This document shows, piece by piece, positions 62,914-64,000 of a stretch of DNA of 64,000 nt. Each line of letters opens with the position of its first letter. The first letter of the stretch is position 1. Origin of the DNA: Pseudomonadota bacterium. Its GTDB lineage: Bacteria > Pseudomonadota > Gammaproteobacteria > Burkholderiales > Burkholderiaceae_C. The stretch spans positions 416,052 to 480,051 of the forward strand of contig JAFEEG010000010.1 in the NCBI GenBank assembly GCA_018241225.1, in the 5' to 3' direction. The notes beneath the pieces were generated by a model that ran no database searches, was not told the DNA's origin, and worked only from the letters and a program-made list of their open reading frames with translations. The translations under genes were made by a program, and so were the position numbers.

Positions 62914-63969
62914 ATGACATGGGACGTGGCACTCATCCTGGGCATCGATGGCCTGGCGAACGGTGCTGTTTATCTTCTGGCCGGACTCGGCCTGGTGCTG
63001 ATCTTTTCGGTCACGCGGGTGGTCTTCGTGCCCTTCGGCGACGTGGCGGCCTTTGCCGCGCTCACGCTGGCGGCCTTCGAGACCAACCGCATGCCGCCCA
63101 CCATCGGCCTGGTGCTGACGCTGGCGGCGCTGGCGCTCGTTACCGAGGTGGGCTCGCTGCTGCGCCGCGGTGAAGGCGCGCGCATTCCCAAGGCGCTGCT
63201 GATGTGGGGCGTGCTGCCGGTGCTGCCGTGCCTGCTGGCCTGGGGGGCCGCGCGTTCCGGCGTGCCGGCTTCGCTGCAGATCATCGCCAGCGTGCTGCTG
63301 GTGGTGCCCATCTCGCCGCTGCTGGCGCGGGTGGTGTACCAGCCCATCGCCGATGCCTCGGTGCTGGTGCTGCTGATCGTGTCGCTGGCGCTGCACTTCC
63401 TGCTGTCGGGCCTGGGCCTGCTGTTCTTCGGGCCCGAGGGCTCGCGCACCGCGCCGCTGGCCAGCGGCATGTTCGAGCTGGCCGAGGGCTTCACGGTGAG
63501 CGGACAGGTGGTGCTGATGGTGGCCTCGGCCATCGTGCTCAGCGGCCTGTTCTTCCTGGTGTTCGAGCGCACGGTGGCTGGCAAGGCGCTGCGCGCCACG
63601 GCGGTGAACCGGGTGGGCGCGCGACTGGTGGGCATCCGCCCGGCACGCACGGCCATGCTGGCCTACGGCTGCGCCTCGCTGCTGGCGGGCCTGATCGGCG
63701 TGCTGATCGCTCCGGTGACCACCATGTACTACGACTCGGGTTTCATCATCGGCCTGAAGGCCTTCGTCGCCGCCATCATCGGCGGCCTGGTGAGCTACCC
63801 CATGACGGCCATCGGCGCCATTGCCGTGGGCCTGGTCGAAAGCTTTGCATCGTTCTGGAGCGGTGCGCTGAAGGACGTGATCGTGTTCAGCCTGCTGATC
63901 CCGGTGCTGATGCTGCGCTCCTTCCTCACGCCGCAGGCGGAAGAAGATGAAGAGGAGGTGGATCAATGA
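62914..63969 (+). CDS. livH: Branched-chain amino acid-type ABC permease (LivH-like)
   Basis: 351 residues with eight or so membrane segments: LILGIDGLANGAVYLLAGLGLVLIFSVT at the N-terminus, VLLIVSLALHFLLSGLGLLFF, VVLMVASAIVLSGLFFLVF, and MLAYGCASLLAGLIGVLIAPV. The EAA-type cytoplasmic loop (ERTVAGKALRATAVNRVGARLVGI) contacts the ATPase. Longer than usual LivH because of an insert around residues 60-110 (LLRRGEGARIPKALLMWGVL). The acidic C-terminus (QAEEDEEEVDQ) is unusual. It overlaps the next gene by four bases. Confidence 0.93.
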   Translation: MTWDVALILGIDGLANGAVYLLAGLGLVLIFSVTRVVFVPFGDVAAFAALTLAAFETNRMPPTIGLVLTLAALALVTEVGSLLRRGEGARIPKALLMWGVLPVLPCLLAWGAARSGVPASLQIIASVLLVVPISPLLARVVYQPIADASVLVLLIVSLALHFLLSGLGLLFFGPEGSRTAPLASGMFELAEGFTVSGQVVLMVASAIVLSGLFFLVFERTVAGKALRATAVNRVGARLVGIRPARTAMLAYGCASLLAGLIGVLIAPVTTMYYDSGFIIGLKAFVAAIIGGLVSYPMTAIGAIAVGLVESFASFWSGALKDVIVFSLLIPVLMLRSFLTPQAEEDEEEVDQ

Positions 63970-64000
63970 GCCGCGCACGGCCGCCCGAAGCGGCGAAGGC
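63966..64000 (+). CDS. Start of the next ABC transporter gene, cut by the window
   Basis: Only the first codons (MSRARPPEAAK) are visible, overlapping livH by ATGA. By the usual order it should be a livM-type second permease, perhaps fused to the ATPase, but nothing in the visible residues proves it. Confidence 0.5.
   Translation, partial: MSRARPPEAAK

Noticed and set aside
1-64000. CRISPR arrays, insertion sequences with transposase, prophage genes
   Set aside because: No regularly spaced repeats, no transposase or integrase and no phage structural genes were seen.

Overview
The window is about 64 kb of high-GC DNA from what looks like a betaproteobacterium of the order Burkholderiales, most likely Comamonadaceae (Variovorax/Acidovorax-like). 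This rests on protein character and on gene order: cysS, an AlkA-type glycosylase, accA, tilS, lysC and a tRNA-Ser in a row, and a riboflavin-nusB cluster next to a type IV minor pilin cluster. Genus-level placement is inference.

Positions 1-14094 are mostly leftward (minus strand): a ybgC-type thioesterase (cut by the window edge), an aminotransferase, nusB, ribH, a ribBA with a degenerate second domain (RibBX type), ribE and ribD. Next come the minor pilin genes fimT-pilV-pilW-pilX-pilY1-pilE, where fimT carries an apparent one-base frameshift. They are followed by glyA-nrdR and a lytic transglycosylase. Positions 14426-14703 hold a promoter-like sequence and a strongly folded stretch that ends in an intrinsic terminator only 31 bases before a DUF748 gene. 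This is either a small RNA or an attenuator leader.

Positions 14704-31199 are housekeeping: DUF748, DUF349, mtfA, lpxH, two cyclophilins, a TPR protein, cysS, a 3-methyladenine glycosylase, accA, a DUF1232 protein, tilS, lysC and tRNA-Ser(GCT) with a terminator. After the tRNA the content becomes accessory: a periplasmic molybdenum hydroxylase with a [2Fe-2S] subunit and a triheme cytochrome c (31281-35851), then three poorly known genes.

Positions 38123-64000 hold a large catabolic cluster. It has an octopine-dehydrogenase-family enzyme, a 3-hydroxyacyl-CoA dehydrogenase, an alpha/beta-hydrolase-fold protein missing its nucleophile and histidine, and an alcohol dehydrogenase. A divergent MarR repressor follows, then an indolepyruvate-ferredoxin-oxidoreductase-like pair, a phthalate-type reductase, a Rieske dioxygenase pair, an acyl-CoA synthetase, a thiolase-like protein without catalytic Cys/His, a DUF35-SDR fusion, a cyclase-family (isatin-hydrolase-like) enzyme and an SDR. 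Last come three paralogous Liv-type binding proteins, a lipoprotein penicillin-acylase-family enzyme, a second Rieske pair and LivH. The content resembles the iad-type indole-3-acetic acid (auxin) degradation loci known from Variovorax and Bradyrhizobium.

My reading of how the genes work together is inference. The dioxygenase makes a dioxindole-3-acetate-type product, the ligase makes its CoA ester, and the thiolase-like/DUF35 pair performs a retro-aldol split to isatin plus acetyl-CoA. The cyclase opens isatin to isatinate, and the TPP enzyme decarboxylates this alpha-keto acid to anthranilate or anthraniloyl-CoA. A shared 13-base motif lies in the promoter regions of the two outer transcription units, and a related form lies in the marR intergenic region. 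It is a candidate operator for the MarR protein.
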